From Hyphomicrobiales bacterium (GTDB taxonomy: Bacteria; Pseudomonadota; Alphaproteobacteria; Rhizobiales; Phreatobacteraceae): a stretch of 64,000 nt of DNA. Each line of letters begins with the position of its first letter. Positions within the stretch are counted from its first letter, which is position 1. The stretch spans positions 594,781 to 658,780 of the forward strand of contig JAFKKV010000009.1 of NCBI GenBank assembly GCA_017304475.1. Direction: 5' to 3'. Below the pieces are notes generated by a model. That model saw nothing but the letters and a program-made list of their open reading frames with translations, did not search any database and was not told where the DNA came from. Below, piece by piece: positions 17,813 to 26,886 of this stretch. Both the position numbers and the translations under genes were made by a program.

Positions 17813-19255
17813 ATGTCCCGCATCATCACCTGCGCCGCGATCCTCGACAGGTCCGGGGTGGCGCGCGGGCCCTCGCGCATCACGCTCGACGGCGCCGTCA
17901 TTGCCGGCGTCGAGCCCTTGCCGCCGGGCGCACCGCATGACGATCTCCTGGTCATGCCGGCGCTGGCCAATGCCCATGACCACGGCCGGCCGATCCGCAC
18001 CTCGTCGATCGGCGGCTTCGCCAGGCCGCTGGAGACCTGGCTGCACCGGCTGCGGCTGTTCGCCCCGGTCGACGCCCATCTCGCCGCGCTCGCGCCGTTC
18101 GGCCGCGCGGCGCTGGGCGGGCAGGGCGCCGTGATGGTGCATTATACCGGCGTGCAGGGCCTGACCGACTATGTCACGGAGGCCAGGGCGGTGGCGCGGG
18201 CGGCCGGAGATGTCGGCCTTCGCATCGCCTTCGGCATCGCCATGCGCAATACCAATCCGCTCGTCTATGGCGATAGCGGACCGATCCTGGCCGCCCTGTC
18301 GGAAGAGGCGCGCGCCGATATCACCGCGCGTTTCCTCACGCCGCCGCTCAGCGTCGCCGAGCAGATGGCGCGGGTCGATGCGGTCGCCGAGGCCATCGCC
18401 TCCGACATGGTCGATGTCCAATACGGCCCGAACGGCGTGCAATGGGCGACGCCCGACCTTTTGGAAGCCATTGCCGCGGCGTCCGCCGCGACCGGCCGGC
18501 GGGTTCACATGCATCTGCTCGAGACGCGCTATCAGCGCGCCTATGCCGACCAGCATTTTCCCCGCGGCATCGCCCGCCACCTCCGGGATATCGGCCTCTT
18601 GTCGCCGCGCCTGACGCTTGCCCATTGCACCTGGGCCAATCCGGAGGATCTCGCGATCATCGCCGAAAGCGGTGCGACGATTTCGGTCAATACCTCGTCC
18701 AACCTGGCGCTGCGCTCCGGCCTCGCGCCGGTCGCCGCCATGCTCAAGGCCGGCTGCAAGGTCGGCATCGGCATTGACGGCCAGGCCTTCGACGAGGATG
18801 ACGACCTCATCCGCGAGATGCGCCTGGTCTGGTCGCTGCATGGCGGCTGGGGCTTCGACATCGAGGTGACGCCGGCCGACGTGATGCAGGCGGTTTTCGC
18901 CAATGGCCACGCGACGCTCAGCTCGCCGGTCACCGGCCGGATCGAGGCCGGGGCGCCGGCCGATCTCCTGCTGCTCGACCGGACCGCGCTCGACGAGGAC
19001 GCGCTGATGCCGGTCGCGCCCGCCGACCTGCTGTTTTCGCGTGGTTCGGCCCGGCATCTCGCCGAATCCATCGTCGCCGGCCGCAGCATCGTCAGGGATG
19101 GCCGGGTCACCGGCATCGACCTCGATGCGGTGCAGGCCGAGCTCAGGGCGGCGCTCCGGGCCGGCATGCCCTCGCGCGAAGGTTTCCGCTGCGTCCTGCC
19201 CGAGCTCGAGACGGCGATCTGCGACCATTTTACCGACCGCCTGGGCTGTTGCTAA
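17813..19255 (+). CDS. Amidohydrolase, cytosine-deaminase/ATZ-TRZ-like
   Basis: A 480-residue metal-dependent hydrolase. After an N-terminal beta-sandwich comes the metal motif as N-A-H-D-H-G-R (ANAHDHGRPI near residues 47-56); further metal/catalytic candidates are the His in MHLLETRYQ, His in LTLAHCTW, and the Asp in GIDGQAFDEDDD. The C-terminus returns to the sandwich (GAPADLLLLD). This layout is shared by cytosine deaminases, guanine deaminase-like enzymes and triazine hydrolases, so deamination or amide hydrolysis of a nitrogen heterocycle is likely. It closes the cluster, 38 bp after the second binding protein. Exact substrate unknown. Confidence 0.83.
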   Translation: MSRIITCAAILDRSGVARGPSRITLDGAVIAGVEPLPPGAPHDDLLVMPALANAHDHGRPIRTSSIGGFARPLETWLHRLRLFAPVDAHLAALAPFGRAALGGQGAVMVHYTGVQGLTDYVTEARAVARAAGDVGLRIAFGIAMRNTNPLVYGDSGPILAALSEEARADITARFLTPPLSVAEQMARVDAVAEAIASDMVDVQYGPNGVQWATPDLLEAIAAASAATGRRVHMHLLETRYQRAYADQHFPRGIARHLRDIGLLSPRLTLAHCTWANPEDLAIIAESGATISVNTSSNLALRSGLAPVAAMLKAGCKVGIGIDGQAFDEDDDLIREMRLVWSLHGGWGFDIEVTPADVMQAVFANGHATLSSPVTGRIEAGAPADLLLLDRTALDEDALMPVAPADLLFSRGSARHLAESIVAGRSIVRDGRVTGIDLDAVQAELRAALRAGMPSREGFRCVLPELETAICDHFTDRLGCC

Positions 19256-19312
19256 GCGCGGTGCTTTGCCTAGATTGCCGGTGCCCGGACGCTCAGTTCA
19301 AAGGATGGAATC

Positions 19313-20416
19313 ATGCGAGCGCGTAACCTGTTGAAAGGCCTTGTGGCCGCATTCGCGACACTTGGCCTGGCGGCGATCGCCGAGGCACAGGGCACGCGCG
19401 AACTGCATATCTTCAACTGGTCGAACTATATCGACGAGCAGGTGCTGCGCGACTTCGAACGCGAGTTCAACGCCAAGGTCACCTACGACACCTATGATTC
19501 CAACGAGGTGCTGGAGACCAGGCTGCTGGCGGGCCGCACCGGCTACGACATCGTGGTGCCCTCGGGACCGTTCCTGTCGCGCCAGATCGCCGCCAATGTG
19601 CACCGGCGGCTCGAGCCGGCGAAGATCCCTAATCTCGGCAATCTCTGGCCCGACGTGCAGCGCCGGGTGGCCGAATTCGATCCGGGCAATGCTTTTTCGG
19701 TGAACTATCTCTGGGGCACGACGGGGATCGGCTACAACGTCGCCAAGATCCGCGAGCGGATGGCCGATGCGCCGCTCGATTCCTGGAAGCTCGCCTTCGA
19801 TTTCGACACGCTGAAGCGGTTCAAGGATTGCGGCATCCATTTCCTCGACACCGCCGAGGACCTGCTGCCCTCGGTGATGCGTTATCTCGGCCGCGACCCG
19901 AATTCCAAGCGCGCCGAGGACTGGGAGGCCGCCGCCGCCCATATCCAGCTCTTGCGCACGCTGGTGACCAAGTTCCACTCCTCGGAATATATTTCGGCGC
20001 TGGCCAATGGCGATATCTGCCTGGTGGTCGGCTATTCCGGCGACATCTTCCAGGCGCAGAAGCGCGCCCGGGAGGCCGGCAACGGCATCGACATCCAATA
20101 TGTGATCCCGCGCGAGGGCGCGCAGATGTGGTTCGACCAGATGGCGATCCCCGCCGACGCGCCGAACCCGGATCTCGCCCAGGCCTTCATCAATTACCTC
20201 TTGAGGCCCGAGGTCGGCGCCAAGATCGCGAGCTTCGTCTCCTATGCCAGCGGCAATCTCGCCGCCAGGCCGCTGGTCGCCCCGGCCGTGCGCGACAATC
20301 CCTCGATCTATCCGCCCGAGACGGTGATGGCGCGGCTGTTCACCGTCACTAGTCCGGACGCCCGCCTGCAGCGGGTGATCACCCGCGCGTGGACGCGCGC
20401 CAAGACCGGCCGGTGA
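19313..20416 (+). CDS. potF: Polyamine ABC transporter substrate-binding protein, PotF-like
   Basis: A 367-residue periplasmic receptor of the PotD/PotF family. The signal peptide is residues 1-25 (cleavage after AEA), then the family start ELHIFNWSNYIDEQVLRDFE, with DIVVPSGPFLSRQ and NYLWGTTGIGYN blocks that line the polyamine site. It heads a potF-G-H-I order. Between it and the ATPase lies copy 2 of the interspersed repeat. The presence of homospermidine synthase in the window fits polyamine uptake; putrescine versus spermidine specificity is not resolvable by eye. Confidence 0.9.
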   Translation: MRARNLLKGLVAAFATLGLAAIAEAQGTRELHIFNWSNYIDEQVLRDFEREFNAKVTYDTYDSNEVLETRLLAGRTGYDIVVPSGPFLSRQIAANVHRRLEPAKIPNLGNLWPDVQRRVAEFDPGNAFSVNYLWGTTGIGYNVAKIRERMADAPLDSWKLAFDFDTLKRFKDCGIHFLDTAEDLLPSVMRYLGRDPNSKRAEDWEAAAAHIQLLRTLVTKFHSSEYISALANGDICLVVGYSGDIFQAQKRAREAGNGIDIQYVIPREGAQMWFDQMAIPADAPNPDLAQAFINYLLRPEVGAKIASFVSYASGNLAARPLVAPAVRDNPSIYPPETVMARLFTVTSPDARLQRVITRAWTRAKTGR

Positions 20417-20788
20417 GGCGAGAGGTTTCTGCCAAGGACCGCCTTGCAGCGATCTTGGCGGGTTGATGTGAGACAGACAATTCGTGGATGCCCGGGACAA
20501 GCCCGGGCAAGACGATGTGTTGACCCATCGGCATTCTGGCCACGGCGTGGGTTCTTCGCCCGGTCGCCTTAGTGCGCATTGCTCCAAGGACAATTCTCGT
20601 CCTGGCCGGGCTTGTCCCGGCCACCCACGACTTCAGCCCAATTCCAGTGGATCTTCGCCATCGAGCAGCGCGCAAGAATGCCGCCGCGCCTGTCCGGAGA
20701 GGGCGATGATCCCCCTGCGGCATCGCCGGCGCATTTTCTTCGCGAACCAGTTCCCACTTCGCTTGAAAATGCTCTATGCGTTCCTGCC
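20417..20788. other. Gap inside the pot operon
   Basis: About 370 bp between potF and potG, long for neighbours in one operon. It contains interspersed repeat copy 2 (20479-20633; flank conserved from about 20455). The remainder has no supported gene; the potG frame extends open leftward but lacks similarity there. Confidence 0.6.
20479..20633. repeat. Interspersed paired-hairpin (BIME-like) element, copy 2
   Basis: The left hairpin is the GCCC type (GATGCCCGGGACAAGCCCGG), the right hairpin, read on the minus strand, is the GGCC type (TGGCCGGG-acaag-CCCGGCCA). Outer arms are AATTCGTGGATG and, inverted, AAGTCGTGGGTG. The block TCCAAGGACAATTCTCGTC near the right arm matches copies 1 and 3. It lies between two genes of one operon, unlike copies 1 and 3, which lie between convergent genes. 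Confidence 0.9.
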
Positions 20789-21961
20789 GTGAACGAGATC
20801 GCGCGGACTGCCACATTGACGACATCGCCCGGGGCCGTGCGCTCCGCCTTCGCCCCGTGGGACGACCCGGCCCTGGAACCGCTGGTCGTTTATGACGGCG
20901 TCACCAAGCGCTACGGCGCCGAGACGGCGGTCGACGATCTGACGCTCAAGATCTACGAGCGCGAGTTTTTCGCGCTGCTCGGTCCTTCCGGATGCGGCAA
21001 GAGCACGCTGATGCGGCTCCTGGCCGGTTTCGAGACGCCGACCGCCGGCCGGGTCCTGCTCGGCGGCCGGGATCTCGCCGGCGTTCCCGCGCATCGGCGC
21101 CCGGTCAATATGATGTTCCAGTCCTATGCGCTGTTTCCGCATATGACGGTCGAAAAGAACGTCGCCTTCGGCCTGACCATGGAGAAGCTGCCGAAGGACG
21201 AGATCCGCGAGCGGGTCGCGGCCATGCTCAAACTGGTCAAGCTCGACAGCTATGCCGGGCGCAAGCCGCATCAACTCTCCGGCGGCCAGCGCCAGCGCGT
21301 GGCGCTGGCGCGCGCCCTGGTCAAGCGGCCGCAGGTGCTGCTGCTGGACGAACCGCTCGGCGCGCTCGACCGCAAGCTGCGCGAGGAAACCCAGTTCGAG
21401 CTGATCGCCCTGCAGCAGCGGCTCGGCGTCACCTTCGTGGTGGTCACCCACGACCAGGACGAGGCGATGACCATGGCGACCCGCATCGCCGTGATGGACA
21501 AGGGCCGGGTGGCGCAGGTGGCGCCGCCGCCGGTCATCTACGAGGCGCCGGCCACCCGTTATGTTGCCGGCTTCATCGGCGACATCAACTTGATCGAGGG
21601 CAAGGTGGCGGCGGTCGCCGGCGCCTGCGCGGCGATCGAAACCGAGATCGCCGGCCGCGTCGAGATCGAGACGGCCGAGAGCCTGTCGGTCGGCCAGGCG
21701 GTGGCGGTGGCCTGGCGGCCGGAAAAGACGCGGATCCTGCGCGCGGCCGAGCCGGTTCCCGCCGGACGTCTGGTGATATCGGGCATCGTCCACGATATCG
21801 GCTATCTCGGCGACTGGACCACCTATGGGGTCGAGGCCGGGGCCGGCAAGCTCAGGGCGGCGGTCGCCAATGCGGCGCGCAGCGTCGAGCAACCGATCGC
21901 CTGGGGCGAGGTGGTGCGACTGGCGGTGGCGCCCGACGCCTTCGTCCTGCTGACGCGGTAG
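20789..21961 (+). CDS. potG: Polyamine ABC transporter ATP-binding protein, PotG/PotA-like
   Basis: A roughly 390-residue ATPase with Walker A GPSGCGKST, signature LSGGQRQR, Walker B LLLDEP and a C-terminal TOBE domain (about residues 280-390) typical of PotA/PotG. The conserved part begins near LVVYDGVTKRYG. The start is uncertain: GTG 20789 gives a family-like length, while ATG 20678 and several alternative codons are in frame and none has a clear ribosome site. The permease ATG follows 5 bp after the stop. Confidence 0.9.
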   Translation: MNEIARTATLTTSPGAVRSAFAPWDDPALEPLVVYDGVTKRYGAETAVDDLTLKIYEREFFALLGPSGCGKSTLMRLLAGFETPTAGRVLLGGRDLAGVPAHRRPVNMMFQSYALFPHMTVEKNVAFGLTMEKLPKDEIRERVAAMLKLVKLDSYAGRKPHQLSGGQRQRVALARALVKRPQVLLLDEPLGALDRKLREETQFELIALQQRLGVTFVVVTHDQDEAMTMATRIAVMDKGRVAQVAPPPVIYEAPATRYVAGFIGDINLIEGKVAAVAGACAAIETEIAGRVEIETAESLSVGQAVAVAWRPEKTRILRAAEPVPAGRLVISGIVHDIGYLGDWTTYGVEAGAGKLRAAVANAARSVEQPIAWGEVVRLAVAPDAFVLLTR

Positions 21962-21966
21962 CCGGC

Positions 21967-22869
21967 ATGAGCGACCACGCCACCCGCCGCGTCACCATCC
22001 TGGTGCCCTATCTCTGGCTCGCGCTGTTCTTCCTGGTGCCCTTCGCCATCGTCGCGAAAATGTCGCTGTCGCAGGTGGCGACCGCGATCCCGCCTTATGA
22101 ACCGGCGTTCCAGCTCGGCGACGGCCTCGCCGGCTGGCTCGACAAGGCGCGGCAGCTGTCCTTGGCCAATTACAGCGTCATTGCCGGCGACAGCCTCTAT
22201 ATCGATGCCTTCGTCTCATCGCTCAGGATCGCGACGATCGGCACCTTGATCCTGCTGGTCATCGGCTATCCCATGGCCCATGCCATGGCGCGCGCGCCCG
22301 ACCGGGTAAGGCCGCTCCTGGTCATGGCGGTGATCCTGCCGTTCTGGACGAGCTTCCTGATCCGCGTCTATGCCTGGATCGGCATCCTGAAGCCGGAAGG
22401 GCTGCTCAACGAGCTGCTGCTCGGCCTCGGCCTGATCGGCACGCGGCTGCAGATCGCCAATACCGAGACGGCGATCCTGATCGGCGTCGTCTATTCCTAC
22501 CTGCCTTTCATGGTGCTGCCGCTCTATGCCGCGCTGGAGCGGCTCGACCGCAGCCTGCTGGAGGCGGCCAACGATCTCGGCTGCCCGCCCTGGCTGGCGT
22601 TCTGGCGCATCACCGTGCCGCTGACCTTGCCCGGCATCGTCGCCGGCTGCTTCCTCTGCTTCATCCCGATCACCGGCGAGGTGGTGATCCCGGACCTGCT
22701 CGGCGGCTCGGACACGCTGATGATCGGCAAGACCTTGTGGACCGAGTTCTTCGCCAATCGCGACTGGCCGGTGGCCTCCGCCGTCGCCATCCTGCTGCTC
22801 GTCGTGCTGGTCGGGCCGATCATGATCTACCAGCACCTGCAGGCCCGCCAGCTGGAGGCCGCACGATGA
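21967..22869 (+). CDS. potH: Polyamine ABC transporter permease, PotH/PotB-like
   Basis: A 300-residue permease with six predicted helices. The coupling loop carries the EAA motif as LLEAANDLGCPPWLAFWRIT. A large periplasmic segment after helix 1 (residues about 35-70) is typical of PotB/PotH. The stop codon overlaps the start of the second permease (ATGA at 22866), implying translational coupling. Confidence 0.93.
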   Translation: MSDHATRRVTILVPYLWLALFFLVPFAIVAKMSLSQVATAIPPYEPAFQLGDGLAGWLDKARQLSLANYSVIAGDSLYIDAFVSSLRIATIGTLILLVIGYPMAHAMARAPDRVRPLLVMAVILPFWTSFLIRVYAWIGILKPEGLLNELLLGLGLIGTRLQIANTETAILIGVVYSYLPFMVLPLYAALERLDRSLLEAANDLGCPPWLAFWRITVPLTLPGIVAGCFLCFIPITGEVVIPDLLGGSDTLMIGKTLWTEFFANRDWPVASAVAILLLVVLVGPIMIYQHLQARQLEAAR

Positions 22870-23660
22870 ACCGCGGCTCCCGCCTGATCGACGCGACAGC
22901 GCTGACGCTGGGTTTCGGCTTTCTCTATCTGCCGATCGTCATCCTGATCGTGTTCTCGTTCAATGCGAGCCAGCTGGTGACGGTGTGGGGCGGCTTCTCG
23001 ACGCGCTGGTACGGCGCGATTCTCGAGAACCGGCAGCTCCTGGACTCGGCCTGGATGACTGCCAAGGTCGCCTTCGTCTCGGCGCTCGTCGCCACTGTCA
23101 TCGGCACGCTGGCAGCGCTCGCCTTGACCCGCTACCTGCGCTTCCGCGGCCGTTTCCTGTTCACCGGCATGGTCTATGCGCCGCTGGTCATGCCGGAGGT
23201 GATCACCGGCCTGTCGCTGCTGCTGCTGTTCGTCTCGCTCGGCATCGACCGCGGTTTCTGGACGGTGACGGTGGCGCACGCCACCTTCACGCTCGGCTTC
23301 GTCGCGGTGGTCGTCCAATCCCGCCTGGTCACCTTCGACGCCTCGCTCGAAGAGGCGGCGGCCGATCTCGGCGCTTCACCTGCCCAGGTGTTCCTGCGCG
23401 TGACGCTGCCGATCATCGCGCCGGCGGTCATTGCCGGTTTCCTGCTCGCCTTCACGCTGTCGCTCGACGATCTCGTCATCGCCAGCTTCACCACCGGCCC
23501 GGGCGCGACGACGCTGCCGATGCGCATCTACAGCCAGGTCCGGCTCGGCGTGACGCCGGAGATCAACGCCATCTGCACGCTGATGATCGCGGCGGTGACG
23601 ATCGCGGTGATCGCCGCTTCGCTCGCCACCAAACGCGACGCGGTGGCCAAGGGGCGGTAA
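22866..23660 (+). CDS. potI: Polyamine ABC transporter permease, PotI/PotC-like
   Basis: A 264-residue permease, six helices, with coupling loop SLEEAAADLGASPAQVFLRVT and the family segment FTLSLDDLVIASFTTGPG. It pairs with the preceding permease to form the heterodimeric pore. The start overlaps the potH stop by 4 bp. It ends the pot operon; an 83-bp gap without an obvious terminator separates it from tesB. Confidence 0.93.
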   Translation: MNRGSRLIDATALTLGFGFLYLPIVILIVFSFNASQLVTVWGGFSTRWYGAILENRQLLDSAWMTAKVAFVSALVATVIGTLAALALTRYLRFRGRFLFTGMVYAPLVMPEVITGLSLLLLFVSLGIDRGFWTVTVAHATFTLGFVAVVVQSRLVTFDASLEEAAADLGASPAQVFLRVTLPIIAPAVIAGFLLAFTLSLDDLVIASFTTGPGATTLPMRIYSQVRLGVTPEINAICTLMIAAVTIAVIAASLATKRDAVAKGR

Positions 23661-23743
23661 GGCGCCCGAGGCGGCAAGGGTTGACTGCGGTCCATTCAAA
23701 ATGGTCTGTGCGATCGACCAGTTCCGCCGGAGGCCCGTCGCTC

Positions 23744-24607
23744 ATGTCAGCAGCTGTCGATCGTCTCTTGAAGATCCTCGATCTGGAGCGGCTCGAGGTG
23801 AACCTGTTTCGCGGCCAGAGCCCGCAGGAGGGCTGGCAGCGCGTGTTCGGCGGCCAGGTCATCGGCCAGGCGCTGGTGGCCGCCTGCCGCACGGTCGACG
23901 GCCGCTCGCCGCATTCGCTGCATGCCTATTTCGTGCTGCCCGGCGATCCCAAGGCGCCGATCATCTATGAGGTCGAGCGCATTCGCGACGGCCGGAGCTT
24001 CTCGACCCGCCGGGTGCTGGCGATCCAGCACGGCGCGGCCATCTTTTCGCTCTCCGCCTCGTTCCAGGTCGAGGAGGAGGGGTTCGAGCACCAGTTCGGC
24101 ATGCCCGACGTGCCGCCGCCGGAAAGCCTGCCGGCGGAGGCCGAGATCGGCCGCAACCTCGACCCCTCGGCGCCGGCCGCGGTGAAGGCTTATTTCGCGC
24201 GCGAGCGGCCGATCGAGCTGCGTCCGGTCGAGCTCGAGCGCTATCGCGGCGTGCGCCAGCCGGAAGGCAGGTTCCACGCCTGGATCCGCGCCACCGGCAC
24301 CTTGCCCGACGATCCGATCGTGCATCGCTGCGTGCTCGCCTATGCCTCCGACATGACGCTGCTCGATGCGGCGCTGATCCCGCATGGGCGCACCCTGTTC
24401 GATGCCACCATCCAGGGCGCCAGCCTCGATCACGCCATGTGGTTCCACCGGCCATTCCGCGCCGACCAATGGCTGCTCTATGCCCAGGATTCGCCTTCGG
24501 CACAGGGCGCGCGGGGCTTTTCGCGCGGCTCGATCTTCACCCGCGACGGTCTGCTGGTGGCGTCCGTCGCGCAGGAAGGGCTGATCCGGCAGCGCCGCGA
24601 CGGCTAA
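23744..24607 (+). CDS. tesB: Acyl-CoA thioesterase II
   Basis: Hydrolyses acyl-CoA to free fatty acid and CoA. The 287-residue protein is a double hot-dog of normal TesB length. Recognisable blocks are the N-terminal FRGQSPQEGWQRVFGGQVIGQAL, HSLHAYFVLPGD, SASFQ in the first half, and YASDMTLL plus the catalytic-region HAMWFHRPFRADQWLLY in the second half. The start has CCGGAGG 11 bp upstream. Neighbours (polyamine transport, glnK) do not suggest a specific pathway; a housekeeping role is likely. Confidence 0.95.
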   Translation: MSAAVDRLLKILDLERLEVNLFRGQSPQEGWQRVFGGQVIGQALVAACRTVDGRSPHSLHAYFVLPGDPKAPIIYEVERIRDGRSFSTRRVLAIQHGAAIFSLSASFQVEEEGFEHQFGMPDVPPPESLPAEAEIGRNLDPSAPAAVKAYFARERPIELRPVELERYRGVRQPEGRFHAWIRATGTLPDDPIVHRCVLAYASDMTLLDAALIPHGRTLFDATIQGASLDHAMWFHRPFRADQWLLYAQDSPSAQGARGFSRGSIFTRDGLLVASVAQEGLIRQRRDG

Positions 24608-24621
24608 GCGGAATCGGCTAT

Positions 24622-24638
24622 TGCTTATTTTTTAGGCG
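24622..24638 (+). promoter_or_regulatory. NtrC-like binding site 1 upstream of glnK-amtB
   Basis: TGC-N11-GCG inside ATTGCTTATTTTTTAGGCGA. It fits the NtrC half-site geometry (TGC-N11-GCA) with one mismatch, and shares TATTNTTT with site 2. Its centre is 63 bp from the centre of site 2, six helical turns. Confidence 0.45.
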
Positions 24639-24684
24639 ATCGCGAAGGGCCATGCTGCGGCCGCTTTGTGGCGAAGCTTTGTAT

Positions 24685-24701
24685 TGCCTATTGTTTGGGC
24701 A
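24685..24701 (+). promoter_or_regulatory. NtrC-like binding site 2 upstream of glnK-amtB
   Basis: TGC-N11-GCA inside ATTGCCTATTGTTTGGGCAG. It matches the outer half-site geometry of NtrC enhancers, and lies about 118 bp before the inferred sigma-54 start point, a normal enhancer distance. Confidence 0.5.
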
Positions 24702-24785
24702 GCAACCTTGACGGGCACCCTGATACCTCCGAGTGCGACCCGTTATCTCATTGAAATAATTGCTTTTTTATTCCGCGCCGGCGAC

Positions 24786-24801
24786 TGGCACGCGACTTGA
24801 T
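24786..24801 (+). promoter_or_regulatory. Sigma-54 (RpoN) type promoter for glnK-amtB
   Basis: TGGCACG-N4-TTGAT, against the consensus TGGCACG-N4-TTGCW. The -24 element is perfect; the -12 element has A for C. Transcription would begin near 24811, giving a leader of about 100 bp before glnK. The downstream genes are the standard NtrC/RpoN targets. Confidence 0.75.
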
Positions 24802-24842
24802 TCCCTGACCCTGGTTCGGATCGCAGCCCCTGCTTGGGTTGA

Positions 24843-25247
<405 letters not shown>

Positions 25248-25288
25248 CACGGCTCCCAACGCCCAATATCCTTCCGGAGTATTTCCAC

Positions 25289-26782
25289 ATGACAAAGTCC
25301 ATATGTTCCCGGTGGGGCTTCGCGGCGCTTGCGCTGTTGGCCGCCGTGGCCGTCTTCGCCGAACCGGCGCTGGCCCAGGCGCCGGCGCCGACGCCGCCGA
25401 AGCCCAATGCGGGTGACACCGCCTGGATGCTGACCTCCGCTCTGCTCGTCCTCTTGATGACGGTGCCGGGCCTGGCGCTGTTCTATGGCGGCCTGGTGCG
25501 GACCAAGAACATGCTCTCCGTGCTGACCCAGGTCTTCGTGATCGTCGCCCTGGTGGCGATCATCTGGGTGATCTACGGCTACTCGCTGACCTTCACCAAT
25601 GGCGGCGGCCTGAACAGCTATGTCGGCGGCTTCTCCAAGGCCTTCCTGATCGGCGTCGACGCGAATTCGACCGCCGCGACCTTCTCCAACGGCGTGGTCA
25701 TCCCCGAGCTCGTCTATATCTGCTTCCAGATGACCTTTGCCTGCATCACGCCGGCGCTGATCATCGGCGCCATCGCCGAGCGGGCCAAGTTCTCGGCGGT
25801 CATCCTGTTCGTCGTGCTGTGGGTGACCTTCGTCTATTTCCCGATCGCCCACATGGTCTGGTACTGGGCCGGTCCCGACGCCATCGCTGATGCCGTCAAG
25901 GCGGTTGCCGCGGCCGGCGCCGACGCCGCCAAGAAGGCGGCGGCCGAAGCCAAGCTCGCCGAGATCAAGGCCGATGCCGGCCTGATCTATCAGTGGGGCG
26001 CGCTCGACTTCGCCGGCGGCACCGTGGTCCATATCAATGCCGGCATTGCCGGCCTGGTCGGCTGCCTCGTCATCGGCAAGCGCATCGGCTACGGCAAGGA
26101 ACTGATGCCGCCCCACTCGCTGGTCATGACCATGATCGGCGCGGCCCTGCTCTGGGTCGGCTGGTTCGGCTTCAATGCCGGCTCCAACCTCGAAGCCAAC
26201 GGCACGGCGGCGCTCGCCATGATCAACACCTTCGTCGCGACCGCGGCCGCGGCGCTGGCCTGGCTGTTCGTCGAATGGGCGGCCAAGGGCAAGCCGTCGC
26301 TGCTCGGCGCGGTGTCGGGCGCGGTGGCGGGCCTCGTCGCGGTGACCCCGGCTTCCGGTTTCGCCGGCCCGATGGGCTCGATCGTCCTCGGCCTGGTCGC
26401 CGGCGGCGTCTGCTTCGTGTTCTGCTCGACGGTGAAGAACGCCTTCGGTTACGACGACTCGCTGGATGTCTTCGGCATCCATTGCGTCGGCGGCATCCTC
26501 GGCGCGCTCGCCACCGGCATCCTGGTCAACACCTCGCTCGGCGGCGTCGGCATCCCCGACTACGAGACCAAGCCGGGCGAACTGGTGGTGGCGGCCTATG
26601 CGTTCGGGCCGGCCGTCATGGCCCAGGTCAAGGCCGTGCTGCTGACCATCGTCTGGTCCGGCATCGGTTCGTTCGTCCTCTACAAGATCGTCGACGTGGT
26701 CGTCGGCCTCAGGGTGTCCGCCGATCGCGAGCGCGAGGGTCTCGACCTCGCCGAGCATGGCGAGCGGGCTTATAATCTCTGA
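25289..26782 (+). CDS. amtB: Ammonium transporter AmtB
   Basis: Trimeric ammonium channel under GlnK control. The 497-residue product has a signal sequence (residues 1-29, cleavage after ALA) and 11 membrane helices; twin-His pore residues are in VHINAGIAG and FGIHCVGG, and family blocks such as YGGLVRTKN and GFNAGS are clear. A helical Ala/Lys-rich segment (AVAAAGADAAKKAAAEAKLA, near residues 205-230) lengthens an extramembrane loop; this is seen in some alphaproteobacterial AmtB proteins. The start follows CCGGAG. A strong terminator ends the glnK-amtB unit. Confidence 0.96.
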   Translation: MTKSICSRWGFAALALLAAVAVFAEPALAQAPAPTPPKPNAGDTAWMLTSALLVLLMTVPGLALFYGGLVRTKNMLSVLTQVFVIVALVAIIWVIYGYSLTFTNGGGLNSYVGGFSKAFLIGVDANSTAATFSNGVVIPELVYICFQMTFACITPALIIGAIAERAKFSAVILFVVLWVTFVYFPIAHMVWYWAGPDAIADAVKAVAAAGADAAKKAAAEAKLAEIKADAGLIYQWGALDFAGGTVVHINAGIAGLVGCLVIGKRIGYGKELMPPHSLVMTMIGAALLWVGWFGFNAGSNLEANGTAALAMINTFVATAAAALAWLFVEWAAKGKPSLLGAVSGAVAGLVAVTPASGFAGPMGSIVLGLVAGGVCFVFCSTVKNAFGYDDSLDVFGIHCVGGILGALATGILVNTSLGGVGIPDYETKPGELVVAAYAFGPAVMAQVKAVLLTIVWSGIGSFVLYKIVDVVVGLRVSADREREGLDLAEHGERAYNL

Positions 26783-26813
26783 GGCCAAAACAGCCCGAAA
26801 GGCAGCAAAAAAG

Positions 26814-26846
26814 CCCCCGGCACAGGGTTGCCGGGGGTTTTCTTTT
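26814..26846 (+). terminator. Rho-independent terminator after amtB
   Basis: Stem CCCCCGGCA/TGCCGGGGG (26814-26822 with 26829-26837), 6-nt loop, then TTTTCTTTT. It starts 31 bp after the amtB stop. Confidence 0.92.
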
Positions 26847-26886
26847 GCCGGCGGAGCGCTATGCGCGACGGCCCGGCGGCCGATGG

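Noticed and set aside
20579..20788. Long 5' extension of potG into the repeat element
   Set aside because: Translation of the repeat gives Ser/Pro-rich sequence unrelated to ABC ATPases; the true start is downstream, although its exact codon is unsure.
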